Shown piece after piece: positions 15,331 through 24,600 of a stretch of 64,000 nt of DNA (position 1 is its first letter; every line of letters begins with the position of its first letter). The position numbers were made by a program, and so were the translations under genes. The DNA is taken from positions 19,348-83,347 of the forward strand of contig CAZIWA010000007.1 of NCBI GenBank assembly GCA_964542875.1, read 5' to 3'. Origin of the DNA: CAZGOM01 sp964542875. Lineage in GTDB: Bacteria; Planctomycetota; Phycisphaerae; Phycisphaerales; Phycisphaeraceae. Under the pieces are notes generated by a model. That model did not search any database and was not told where the DNA came from. It worked only from the letters and a program-made list of their open reading frames with translations.

Positions 15331-16164
15331 ATGAGCCCCAGACCACAACCACATCCCTCCGGCTTCGCGCAGACCGACGCACTCATGCTGCTGGGGGGTC
15401 TGCTTGTGCTTCTGATGCTGGGCGGGATATTGATGCCCAGCATGTCTCACTGCGGGCGGACAGCGCCGCAGATGAAAAACAGCTCTCAGCAACGCGGGAT
15501 TCATCAGTCCATGGTCATCTTTTCCCAGGATAACAATGGCCACCTGCCGGGGCTGGACGCCAATGGAGACATCCTCCTTGCCAGCGCTTCACCATTCATG
15601 GGCACAGTCAGCCGGGACGGCATCAACAGGTTCACCGGCGCTTCCATGTCTGCCCGGTATTACCTTCTGCTCAATGGCAAGTATGTGGCCGGCGATCTGT
15701 TGATTAACCCACAGGAAACCCAAACTGCGCCTGTTTGGGAGCGGGAACGGGAACTGCCGACAACTGCGCAATTCTCCTACTCTCTCCTGCGCATCGGGAC
15801 CGGGCCCATGAGCACTCAGATCGGCGGGCACACAGCCCGGGCAAAAGAATGGCGGGATAACGCCAATTCCCAAGCCATCTTGATCAGCGACAGGAACACA
15901 GCGGCGACAGCCGAGTCCAAAAAGGTGCGGTCGCTATGGTCTACGGCTCCGCTGCCAGATCCAGACTGGAAAGGGACCGTTCTTTGGGGGGATAACCATG
16001 CCGAATTCATGAGCGCCACAAATGGGCGGCTTGGTACGCTAAGCTTAAATACAAAATATGCCGGGGTGGTGAATTCAGATGACTTTTTATTTGCTGAATC
16101 CGGGGGACCGGGGAAGTCCGCTACGGCTTCGGCGATGTTTGGGTACACCCCTGAGAACTTTTGA
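15331..16164 (+). CDS. Pseudopilin-like protein, array member 3
   Basis: A 277-residue paralogue starting 12 bases after member 2. The leader PSGFAQTDALMLLGGLLVLL has aspartate at +5, and the +2 threonine of the others is alanine. A cysteine follows the helix (MSHCGRTAPQMKNSS). The core blocks are RGIHQSMVIFSQDNNGHLPG, GASMSARYYLLLNGKY, EWRDNANSQAILISDRNTAA and WGDNHAEFMSATNGRLG, ending GYTPENF. Relative to member 1 it carries small insertions around residues 90 and 140. The next gene follows after 26 bases with a strong RBS. Confidence 0.85.
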   Translation: MSPRPQPHPSGFAQTDALMLLGGLLVLLMLGGILMPSMSHCGRTAPQMKNSSQQRGIHQSMVIFSQDNNGHLPGLDANGDILLASASPFMGTVSRDGINRFTGASMSARYYLLLNGKYVAGDLLINPQETQTAPVWERERELPTTAQFSYSLLRIGTGPMSTQIGGHTARAKEWRDNANSQAILISDRNTAATAESKKVRSLWSTAPLPDPDWKGTVLWGDNHAEFMSATNGRLGTLSLNTKYAGVVNSDDFLFAESGGPGKSATASAMFGYTPENF

Positions 16165-16190
16165 TTCAGGGTGCGCCAAAGGAGATTCAG

Positions 16191-16487
16191 ATGCCGATAC
16201 CGCTGAAAAAACTCATCGGCCCAAAAAGCCTCACGGCAATGATCATCCTGATCCCCGTCCTGCTTGTTGCCATCATCCGAGGCGGTTTCTGGGGAGACTC
16301 AGACGGTGTATGGCTCAGCGTAAGAGTCTGGCCATTATTTAACGCCCCAAAACCACAGCCTCAAGGCATTCACCAGTCCGGAAGGGTTTTCGTAGGCAAC
16401 GACAATACCTACCTGCCTGGGCTTGAGCCTTCTCAGACCCAACAAACCGACACAGCGCCCGCGAGCCCGCCAGGCAATGGAACTTGA
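16191..16487 (+). CDS. Small membrane protein with a remnant pseudopilin core
   Basis: A 98-residue protein with a strong AAAGGAG RBS (16178-16184). One membrane helix (LTAMIILIPVLLVAIIRGG) follows a basic N terminus, without a GF(T) prepilin cleavage motif. After DGVWLSVRVWPLF it contains GIHQSGRVFVGNDNTYLPGL, clearly the GIHQSMVIFAQNNNTYLPGL core of its neighbours, and then ends in a Thr/Pro/Ala-rich tail. It may be a truncated and diverged array member or a minor component with a new N terminus. The next small gene is its partial paralogue (WLxxRVWP motif). Confidence 0.65.
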   Translation: MPIPLKKLIGPKSLTAMIILIPVLLVAIIRGGFWGDSDGVWLSVRVWPLFNAPKPQPQGIHQSGRVFVGNDNTYLPGLEPSQTQQTDTAPASPPGNGT

Positions 16488-16501
16488 ACTGGAAACAGCT
16501 C

Positions 16502-16831
16502 ATGCCCAAAAAGCCGAATACCAACCCGCTCAGGATCGACATAGGGACCGGCGTCTCTGTCGTGGCTGTGTTGCTGGTGGGCCTCATTCTGCTGTCGGAC
16601 TGGGATGAGCGGCCGGATGAAACATGGCTGCAGATACGGGTCTGGCCAAGCAGTTTCATACGGACTTCCTACGACCCGTGGCCGGTGCCGCAAGGCCAAT
16701 GGACCATGAATTCCATCGATGAGGTGGAAGCCAGCCGGGACATTTTCAGGAGGCAAAACGCACTTGGCCCCCTTCCGTCGCCTGGCACAGGGAAGGCACA
16801 ACAACAGGGTCGACCTGCAGTCACTCGCTAG
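16502..16831 (+). CDS. Small membrane protein, partial paralogue of the preceding gene
   Basis: A 109-residue protein with one membrane helix (GVSVVAVLLVGLILLSDW) followed by DETWLQIRVWPSSF, which matches DGVWLSVRVWPLF of the gene before it. It lacks the GIHQS core and has a hydrophilic tail of about 60 residues with no known motif. The start is uncertain: an upstream TTG overlapping the previous stop would add six residues; the ATG used has GGAAAC nearby. Position within the pseudopilin array suggests a linked role, but no function can be assigned. Confidence 0.5.
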   Translation: MPKKPNTNPLRIDIGTGVSVVAVLLVGLILLSDWDERPDETWLQIRVWPSSFIRTSYDPWPVPQGQWTMNSIDEVEASRDIFRRQNALGPLPSPGTGKAQQQGRPAVTR

Positions 16832-16854
16832 AAACTACTTTTCGGGGAAGGCTT

Positions 16855-17667
16855 ATGTGTTACGGCTTACTCTCACGCCCGCAAAGGGCTGCCGGGTTTA
16901 CCAAAATCGAATTGCTGGTGGTGGTTGGGGTCATTTTGATCGCCATCGGCCTCCTGCTCCCTTTTGTACGGAGGGAACAAAGAAGCAATTGCTACATGCA
17001 GACTTCAAGCCAGGTCCGGGGAATGCACCAGAGCATGGTGATCTATGCGCAAAACAACAACTCTCATCTGCCGGGTCTGGATGGCGATGGAAAGCTGTTA
17101 AAAGCCAATGACTCGGCGTTTTCCGGAGTTCCTGGGAACACCGCGACCGGCGCTTCCATGACTGGGAGGTATTACCTGCTGCTTCATGGGGAATACATAT
17201 CCAGCAGCCTCATGGTCAGCCCACAGGACACCTTTAAACCTGCGGACCCGAAAAAAATGCCCTCGGTCGATCAGTTCTCCTATGTGCTGCTTCGCATTGG
17301 TGAATCCGCCACCGGGACTGACATCGGAACGCATGCCGCCCGGGCGAGCGAATGGCGGGATAACGCCAACGACCAAGCCATTTTGATGAGCGACCGAAAC
17401 ACCGGCCCTGCCGCCACGAGCAATCAGACCAGGTCCGTCTGGTCTACCTCGACAACAACCGGTCCAGCCTGGAAGGGCTGGGTGCTTTGGGGCGATAACC
17501 ACGCGGAATTTCTGGATTCGCCTCATGCCCGGTTGGGGAAATTCGGGCTTAGCACGAAATACGCCGGCATCGTGAATTCCGACGACTTCTTATTTGGTTC
17601 CCAGGATGCACCCGGCAAGGCGGGGAATGCATCGGCAATGTTCGGGTATACAACTGAGAACTATTAA
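16855..17667 (+). CDS. Pseudopilin-like protein, array member 4 (canonical leader)
   Basis: A 270-residue member with the classical prepilin motif AAGFTKIELLVVVGVILIAI, that is glutamate at +5, unlike members 1-3. A cysteine follows the helix (REQRSNCYMQTSS). The family core is RGMHQSMVIYAQNNNSHLPG, GASMTGRYYLLLHGEY, EWRDNANDQAILMSDRNT and WGDNHAEFLDSPHARLG, ending FGYTTENY. GGGGAAGG lies 5 bases before the ATG. As the only array member with E5 it may be the subunit that interacts normally with the assembly machinery and the methylating peptidase (inference from pilin biology). It is the last gene of the array; transcription then meets the convergent ABC transporter gene. Confidence 0.87.
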   Translation: MCYGLLSRPQRAAGFTKIELLVVVGVILIAIGLLLPFVRREQRSNCYMQTSSQVRGMHQSMVIYAQNNNSHLPGLDGDGKLLKANDSAFSGVPGNTATGASMTGRYYLLLHGEYISSSLMVSPQDTFKPADPKKMPSVDQFSYVLLRIGESATGTDIGTHAARASEWRDNANDQAILMSDRNTGPAATSNQTRSVWSTSTTTGPAWKGWVLWGDNHAEFLDSPHARLGKFGLSTKYAGIVNSDDFLFGSQDAPGKAGNASAMFGYTTENY

Positions 17668-17783
17668 CATGATCGGACTGAAGGTACACCCGCAGCGCAC
17701 AGGCGGCAAACACCATCAAGGCAATCATTAGGCACATCGAAATCCCCCGTTTGAAATTCCTCAGGGCATATCGCTGCCCGTTC

Positions 17784-20774
17784 TTACCAGAAAATGTACC
17801 TCAGGAAGCGGGATTTACCTGGTTCAGGCAGCTTGTCCACGTCAGGCACGAGGTAGCGGTTTTCTTCCACGTCGATAAGCACCTTGCCGTTATCGCCGTA
17901 GTCGTGCGCGTTATCGTGCGACCAGCGGACGATAAACTCCCGGTCGCCCAAGTCGGTCTTGGCCTTGAAAAAGAGGTAGTTGTGTTCCTGGCGAATGGAT
18001 TCCACTTCGTTGATGGTGTGGATGTGGTACCGCCGGGCCAGGGATTCACGGACAAGCTGCTGTGCCTCGACAGGCCACTGGGTAAGGTCGCGGATGAGCC
18101 CGATTTCCTGCTCGCGGTTTTCGGAGTTGAACCACCGGAGGCTGATGTACTTTTCCGGATGGCGCACGGGCATGCAGCGCAGTGCGAAGACGCCGTTGTA
18201 GATGGCTTCGTTCATCACCGTGGCATGCAGTGCGTTGTTGGTGCCCAAATGGATTTTGACGTATTGCGGGTCCAGCCAGCGGGGCTTGTGCCCGGTGATG
18301 GGCGTAAGGCCGGTGGTGGCGTCAGGCGTCAGTTCCGGCGGGATGCCGTCCTTGGCGCTCTTCTCTTGAATGGTCTTTTCCTTCTCCTGCGCCACCAGTG
18401 AATCGATGCCATCGTTGGGGGATGAAGAGCCTTGGATTTTCACCAGACGTGCGTACTTGCCGTCGAGCTTCATCAGATCGGCGTGCGAGCCCATTTCGGC
18501 CAGCTTGCCGTCGTCGATCACCATGATCTGATCGCAGTTGCGCAACGTGGAAAGCCGGTGCGCGATGATGATGCTGGTCCGGCCTTTGACCAGTTCCGCG
18601 AGGGCTTGCTGGATGGCAAGCTCAGATTCGGAGTCGATGGCACTGGTGGCTTCGTCAAGAATGAGGATGCTGGGTTCGCACAGCAGCGCGCGGGCGATGG
18701 AGAGCCGTTGGCGTTCGCCGCCGGAGAGCCCTGCGCCACGTTCGCCCACCCAGGTGTCGTAGCCCTGCACTTGCTTGAGGATGAAGTCATGGGCGTTACC
18801 GGCACGCGCCGCGGTGATGCCTTCTTCAATGGTCGACCGGGAACGTCCGTAGACGAGGTTTTCCCAAAGCGTGCCTTTGAACAGGAAGGGTTCCTGAAGC
18901 ACGACGCCGACGTGGCCGCGAAGGTCGGTTTTCTTGATCTGCCGAATCTCGTGTCCGTCGATGAGGATCTGCCCATCGTCGATGTCGTAGAAACGGGAGA
19001 TGAGGTTGATGACAGTGGTTTTACCTGAGCCCGAGCGCCCCACGACGCCGATCATCTGACCGGCCTTGATCTCAAAGCTGACACCCTTCAAAATCGGGTT
19101 CTGGCGGGAGTAGCCGAACACGACGTTCTTGAACTGGATATCACCCTTGACCTTGGGCATCTCGATGGGGTTTTTGGCGTTGGGAATGGTGATGGGGGTA
19201 TCAAGGACTTCAAAAATCCGCTGCATCTGCGTGGCGAACTGGGTGAGCCAAGTCGTTAAGTTGGTGAGCTGCGCAAGCGGGCCGTAGAAGAGGCCGAGAT
19301 AGCTGAAAAACGCGATAAGCGTGCCAAGGGTAAGCCGGTCGCCCAGCACTTCCTTGCCGCCCCAGTACCAGATGATCCAGCCGCCCGCGCCAAAGACAAC
19401 CGCGACGATCGGCGCGAAGGTGGCGTTGGCGCTGTCGACCATGATGCGCGCATCGCGCAGCTTGCTGCTGGAGGACTGAAAGCGATCGTGCTCCCGGTCT
19501 TCCTGGGCGAACGCTTTGATGACCCGGATACCGGAAAAAAGGCCGTTAAGCATGCCGGCCTGCTTATTGGACCGGTCCCAGAAGCGTTCGTAGTTCGGGT
19601 AGACATAGCGCCAGAAAACGATGGTGAGCAGGACGATCAAAGGCGTGGGAAGAATGGCGCAAAAAGCCAGAAGCGGATCCAGGCTGAACATGAAAATGGC
19701 GGCCAGAACCACCATGAGCAACTGCATCAGGAAACCGGAAGTGAACTGGGCGACAAAGCCCTGCACCGCCTCGGTGTCGTAAGCCACACGGCCCACCAGA
19801 GAGCCTACGGATTGCTTGTCGTAGTAGCTCAGGGAGAGCTGCTGAAGGTGATCCACGAGCCGGCCACGCATATCAAAAGTGATGGCGGTACCGACACGCG
19901 AGCCCAGCCGACCGTTGATGAGGCTGACGATCGCCCTGAGGATCTGGATGCCGGCATAAAGAAGAACGATAAAGCCAAGCACCGTGACAGGCGCGTAGCT
20001 CTCCTTGAGCTTGTCGAGCTGGTTGCTGGCCAGAGACCCGATCATGTTTGAACTTGAACCGGGTTGAGCAGCCTGGGTCGCCGCATCAGTGGCGGGCTGG
20101 GTCAGGGCAACGTCACTCGGGGCCTGCGCAGCAGTGACGACCACCACTCGGGTTTCGGGCTGGGTAAGGACATTGTCGACCAGGTACCGGATCAAAAGAG
20201 GAGCGGTCATGTCCAGCGCAACGCCGAACACGAGAAGCGCCATCATGATGGAGGCCATCTTCCAGTACGGGCGCATGAGCTGCATCACCCGGGAAACGGC
20301 CGCGGAACTCTTAGCGGCAAAGGGAGAGCTTTGGCCCGGGTAGTCAAGCACGATCCCGGAAATGGTGCACCGGCGCGGATCGTTGTTGTCTTCGTCATCG
20401 AGAGTGAAGGGTTCTTTCTTGCGTATTTGCTCAAGCCGCTTCACCAGTCGGGCAAAGTGGTACTTCGCGCCGTTGGAATAACGCACGACGTCCAGCCAGA
20501 TCCCCCCCACCTTCACCTGGAGAATGCCGGCGCCGACGACGGAGGTTGTCCGAAACTCCTGCGCCTCTTCAACGGTAACGGCAAAGAGGGGCTTGTCCGG
20601 CTTACGATCGTCGTAGGCGAAGACGCTTTTGTCAGTCGCGATCACCCATTGCGGGTAGTAGGCGCCGTGCAGGTCGATGTCGCTGTCGAGTGACAGCTTG
20701 ATCTGGTCCTGTGTGATGCCATCCCGGGATAATGAATGAAGGATCGCCTGAGGCGGTGTCGTAAGAAGTTTCAT
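17784..20774 (-). CDS. ABC exporter fused to a DUF1854 domain
   Basis: A 996-residue half-transporter with extra domains at both ends. Residues 1-150 are a soluble N-terminal domain. The membrane domain spans about 165-480 and has an unusually long Thr/Gln/Ala-rich loop after the second helix (near 215-255). The ATPase domain shows Walker A GRSGSGKTT near 578, signature LSGGERQ near 682, Walker B ILILDEATSAID and the H-loop IIAHRL. From about 840 to the end it is DUF1854 (CMPVRHPEKYISLRWFNSEN...EENRYLVPDVDKLPEPG). DUF1854 proteins are known as separate neighbours of ABC transporters in bacterial cyanophycin loci; here the two are one chain. No cyanophycin synthetase is in this window. The start is the ATG of MKLLTTPPQAILHSL; an upstream in-frame start exists but adds a basic low-quality stretch. 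Confidence 0.88.
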   Translation of the reverse strand: MKLLTTPPQAILHSLSRDGITQDQIKLSLDSDIDLHGAYYPQWVIATDKSVFAYDDRKPDKPLFAVTVEEAQEFRTTSVVGAGILQVKVGGIWLDVVRYSNGAKYHFARLVKRLEQIRKKEPFTLDDEDNNDPRRCTISGIVLDYPGQSSPFAAKSSAAVSRVMQLMRPYWKMASIMMALLVFGVALDMTAPLLIRYLVDNVLTQPETRVVVVTAAQAPSDVALTQPATDAATQAAQPGSSSNMIGSLASNQLDKLKESYAPVTVLGFIVLLYAGIQILRAIVSLINGRLGSRVGTAITFDMRGRLVDHLQQLSLSYYDKQSVGSLVGRVAYDTEAVQGFVAQFTSGFLMQLLMVVLAAIFMFSLDPLLAFCAILPTPLIVLLTIVFWRYVYPNYERFWDRSNKQAGMLNGLFSGIRVIKAFAQEDREHDRFQSSSSKLRDARIMVDSANATFAPIVAVVFGAGGWIIWYWGGKEVLGDRLTLGTLIAFFSYLGLFYGPLAQLTNLTTWLTQFATQMQRIFEVLDTPITIPNAKNPIEMPKVKGDIQFKNVVFGYSRQNPILKGVSFEIKAGQMIGVVGRSGSGKTTVINLISRFYDIDDGQILIDGHEIRQIKKTDLRGHVGVVLQEPFLFKGTLWENLVYGRSRSTIEEGITAARAGNAHDFILKQVQGYDTWVGERGAGLSGGERQRLSIARALLCEPSILILDEATSAIDSESELAIQQALAELVKGRTSIIIAHRLSTLRNCDQIMVIDDGKLAEMGSHADLMKLDGKYARLVKIQGSSSPNDGIDSLVAQEKEKTIQEKSAKDGIPPELTPDATTGLTPITGHKPRWLDPQYVKIHLGTNNALHATVMNEAIYNGVFALRCMPVRHPEKYISLRWFNSENREQEIGLIRDLTQWPVEAQQLVRESLARRYHIHTINEVESIRQEHNYLFFKAKTDLGDREFIVRWSHDNAHDYGDNGKVLIDVEENRYLVPDVDKLPEPGKSRFLRYIFW

Positions 20775-21171
20775 GTTGTTGTCTTGGGTTTGGTCAACAG
20801 CTCGTGTGAGTGAGCCGGAGTTTGCACGATGGTGATTAACCAAGCGATGGCTGCGCCGAGGGCGCACTTATAATCCGCCAGACCTGAGCTCGGCACCCGT
20901 GCCGATGGCCCGCTGGGCGAATAGTGACCGGTAACACTTTTACCAGTTTGAGCGCAATTGGCAACTCCAACAGGGGTTTAGACAGCGCGTTAAGTAGGCC
21001 CTTTGGCCAGCTTCCGTGCAACACACCCGGCATATTCAGCAGACGCTTGCCGCACTCAAACCCTTTGGCTGTATGTCTTTTTATCCATTGAAGTCATCTG
21101 GAAATTAAGTCACTTTTAAAACACCGCTGAACTTTCCCACATAAATCATGCCCGACGCTGCATTGGGCATC
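20775..21171. other. Intergenic region upstream of the ABC gene
   Basis: About 400 bases with no recognisable gene. An ATTATAAG stretch near 20868-20874, read leftward, could be the -10 region of the ABC transporter, leaving a leader of roughly 90 bases. No RNA gene or mobile element is visible. Confidence 0.4.
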
Positions 21172-21579
21172 TCAGGCATGCCACCAGGCCCATGCCAGAT
21201 AAAGGATCCCCACGAGAGTCGCCAGCCACACCCCGCCGATGATCAGCCCCCCCGCCCACCTGTAAGCGGGGTTAATGTCAACACCTCGGGCTGCATTGGC
21301 GCGGCATTCATCCATCACGTCTTTGGGAATCAGCCTGCGCACAAGCATCACTCCGGCCGGCACGATGATGATGTCGTCGAGGTACCCAAGCACGGGGATC
21401 GGGTCAGGTATCAGGTCAATGGGGCTCAGCGCGTAAGCCACCACGCAAACCGCCAGCACCTTGGCATACCAGGGCGTCCGCGGATGACGCAACGCCAGAT
21501 ACATGCAGAAAACCTCGCGCCGAAGCGAGCGCGTCTTTTCCTTCAGCTTCTGCAATATGTGGGACGGTGCATCAGACAT
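21172..21579 (-). CDS. YkvA/DUF1232 family membrane protein
   Basis: A 135-residue protein of the YkvA family. The hallmark is AYALSPIDLIPDPIPVLGYLDDIIIVPAG near the middle, and a second hydrophobic segment ends the protein (GLIIGGVWLATLVGILYLAWAW). The function of this family is unknown. The start used (MSDAPSHILQKLKEK) gives the usual short amphipathic N terminus; an ATG 9 codons upstream is possible but lies nearer the upstream terminator. Confidence 0.87.
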   Translation of the reverse strand: MSDAPSHILQKLKEKTRSLRREVFCMYLALRHPRTPWYAKVLAVCVVAYALSPIDLIPDPIPVLGYLDDIIIVPAGVMLVRRLIPKDVMDECRANAARGVDINPAYRWAGGLIIGGVWLATLVGILYLAWAWWHA

Positions 21580-21602
21580 TGAAATGATGCTACTCAAAAT
21601 GA

Positions 21603-21634
21603 GCAACGGGGCCCGGCAATGCGGGCCCCGTTGC
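21603..21634 (-). terminator. Terminator of the large glycosidase-like gene
   Basis: A perfect 13-bp GC-rich stem GCAACGGGGCCCG / CGGGCCCCGTTGC with a 6-base loop is followed leftward by TCATTTTG. It stands between the stop of the large gene and the start of ykvA. Confidence 0.85.
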
Positions 21635-21667
21635 GGTGAACGAGCTGATCATGAACGACTTGGCTTC

Positions 21668-24600
21668 TTATTCGCCTTTGGGCGTTTCGGTGTAGCCAAG
21701 GTTGTCGATGAAGATCGTCGTGTTGGACACGGGAATTTCTTCATTGATGTAAAGGATGCTGGGCCGGGCGTCGACGATCACCTTGGTGAGGGTGATGGGG
21801 TAATCGACAGGAACGACACCCATGTAGACCTCTTTCTTGAGCTTGGGCGCCACGGGTTCTTTGGGTTCCACGGGGCGGGGCAGCTTCTCGTTGGCCTTAC
21901 GAGCCTCAACGTCTTTGAGGTATTGTGCTTTCTTCTCCTCGTAGACCTTAAAGTCCTCGTCGTACTTGGCCTTCACGACTGCGTAGTCGGCCTTGTTTTG
22001 CTCATCCTTGGCGGGAATGGCATCGATTTCCGGCGCCTTGGCGGCCCACCAGTTGTAGTTGCGGGGCCAGTAGGCTTCCTGATCCTTGCCGGGGTACATC
22101 CCGATCGCGGGGAACCGGATGGTCTGCCAGCCCTGGAAGCTGACCATGGAGTCGCCGTGCGGATCGGAAGAGTTGCTGGCGCCGGCGTATTGGTTACCGG
22201 TGCTGGTCCATACCCGGCCCTTGGCGTCGACAACTTCAAACATGATCCGGCCCCAGCCGGAATTGCCCTTCACCCGAAGGGTGAACTCATAAGGCCGGCC
22301 TTCAAACTTGATGGGCTGGGCCAGTTTGAATTCCTGGTACCGGGGCAGAAGCTTGCGGTCATCCTGGTCAGGCTTGAGTTGGACCTTAAGCGCGGAAACG
22401 CCGTCTTCCGTCACGTAAGCCGTTTCAAAGCTGCCTTTGAGCCGGGGCGTATCCCAGTGGCCTTCGACCACCTTGTTGGGCTCAGACACTTCCACAAGCT
22501 GCTTGGGGTTGTCAAAATCCAGAAGTTTCTTGATGGGGACAGGGCTGGGCAGTTCCACCGGGATCGCAGAGACAACGCTGGAGAGCTTGCAGTCGGTGAT
22601 GTAGATCGGCGTTGGGCTGGCTTCCAGGGTGATTGCGCCCTGGCTGGCGGGAATCGGGTTGCCATAGAAGTCCCACAGCTTGGGCGTGCCTTCCTTGGCC
22701 AACGTGACGGTCTGCACGCCGCCTGCGGTCCACACGGAGTAGATGTGTGAGCCGTCAGCTTTTGCAAAGTCCACCACGTGGAGCGAATGGTTCGGGGTTT
22801 TGAGGTAGCCCACGGGCTTGGCCTGGTCTAGGATCTGGGTCAGCCAGGCGTAGGCCGGGTAAGCCGGCTTGGGGTTGATTTCCGGGTCGCGGTAGCAGTA
22901 CCCGCCGGAGCCCCAGTTGCTCCAGTGGTAGTCGTCAGCGGGGTCTTTGATGAGGCCCGCGGCGGCCATACGCTGGATGCCCAGTTGCAGGGCGATCATC
23001 GCTTCACGGACGGCGATGGTGGATTGCTCATGGAGCGTCAGCGCGCCCGCTTCAGTCGCATGGTAGAGCGCTTCGGTGGTCCAGATGGGTTTGTCGTAGC
23101 CGTATTTCTTCAGGGCCCGCTTCATTTCGTGGGTGTTGCCCAGGAGGCTCAGCCAGTCGGGCTGCCGCTCAGGGCTGCGGCTGAACATCGCGCCTTCGAG
23201 ACCGATGATATCGAAGTTTTCCTTGGGGAAGCCGCGCTTGAGATACTCAGTGGCGACGACGGGATAATCATTGATCAGCACGATCTTGATTTCAGGATCG
23301 GCCTTGCGGATGCCGCCGGTGTATTTGGTGACATTGGCGATCTGCTTCTTAAGCCTTTCATCTTCCGCAGCGGGCATGTTGTAAGGCGCCCCACCCAGAA
23401 GCTCGCTGTAGCGACGCACCAGATTCAATGAAGAACGCGATTCGTGAAGCACTTTCACAACCGGGTCGTTGGTGGCCTTGATGTTGGCCAACGCGGGCGG
23501 AACGGTTTTGTTGAATTCCGCTTCATCCCACCAGCCTTCGCCGCTTTGGTAGTTCTTGGCGCCGGGCAGGTTGTTTAAGCCGAAGGTAATGTTGTACTTC
23601 TCTTTGAACTGCTTGAGGAGTTCACCGGGTTCCGCCGGCTCGCCATCGGGGTTGGCATCGGCCTTGATTTTGGGTGAGCCGCCGTAGGTGTGGCGCCAGC
23701 CCCCCTTATTCATGAGGGTGGCAAGGATGTCGATCTGATCAGGCCGCGGGCGAACGGAGTGTGCGTGCCAGAATTCCCAGATGCCAAAGGGAGAATCCTT
23801 CGCAGTGGCCTTGCGGGTGTCCGGCGCAAGGACGGCGAAAGTGGTGTCGCGCTGCTGGAGAACTTGGCTGCCCACGGCCACGCCGACGGCCGCGGTAAAC
23901 CACCCTCGCTTGCCGGGGGTGACATCCAACGCGACTTCCTTGGCTTCGCCGGGCGCAAGGGTGACGCTTTGCTCGGCCGTCCATGATTTATGCTCGATCC
24001 CGCGTTCCTCGCCGGTGCCCGGGCCTGCGCAGGCGGCATAGGCGCGAACGGTCTGGGGCTTATCGGACCGGTTGGTCAAAGTGAGCTTAAAGACTGACTT
24101 TTGCGTATCGAAAAAGACGTTGCCGGGCTCGTCAGTGACGTACGTCATGGTGACGGGCGACTGCTGAACCGACGCCGCAAGAACCACCACGTCGCTGGGA
24201 GCGCCGACGGCAATCTTGCCGAACGTGTTGGGGTCCGGCGGCTTCACGTGCGTGTTCATGTCACGGGTGAATTCAAGGTCCAGAATGCCGAATTCTTTAA
24301 CGTTTGCGCTCTTGGCCATGGGAACGGCCAAGTGGTAGATATTGCCCTTGGTGCCGTCAGCCAGCGTCACGGGAATCATCCCGATCACGTTTTGATTCGT
24401 CGCGCCTGATTTAAGCGTCGGCACATCAACAACCACATCTTCCAGGATGCCGTTCATGGTGCCGTAAAGACCAAAGCGCACAGTGGTGCGAGGGTCGTGA
24501 TCGGGCCGTCCCTGCGAGAAAGCCAGCAGGTGAAGAGTGCTGTATTGATCGCCGTCGATGTTGACGACGGTTCGGCCAAAACTGTTGGTGCTGGTTTTGT

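Noticed and set aside
17781..20867. ABC gene start at 20867
   Set aside because: The extra 31 residues are basic, run into the region of the likely promoter and lack an RBS; the ATG at 20774 fits the domain start.
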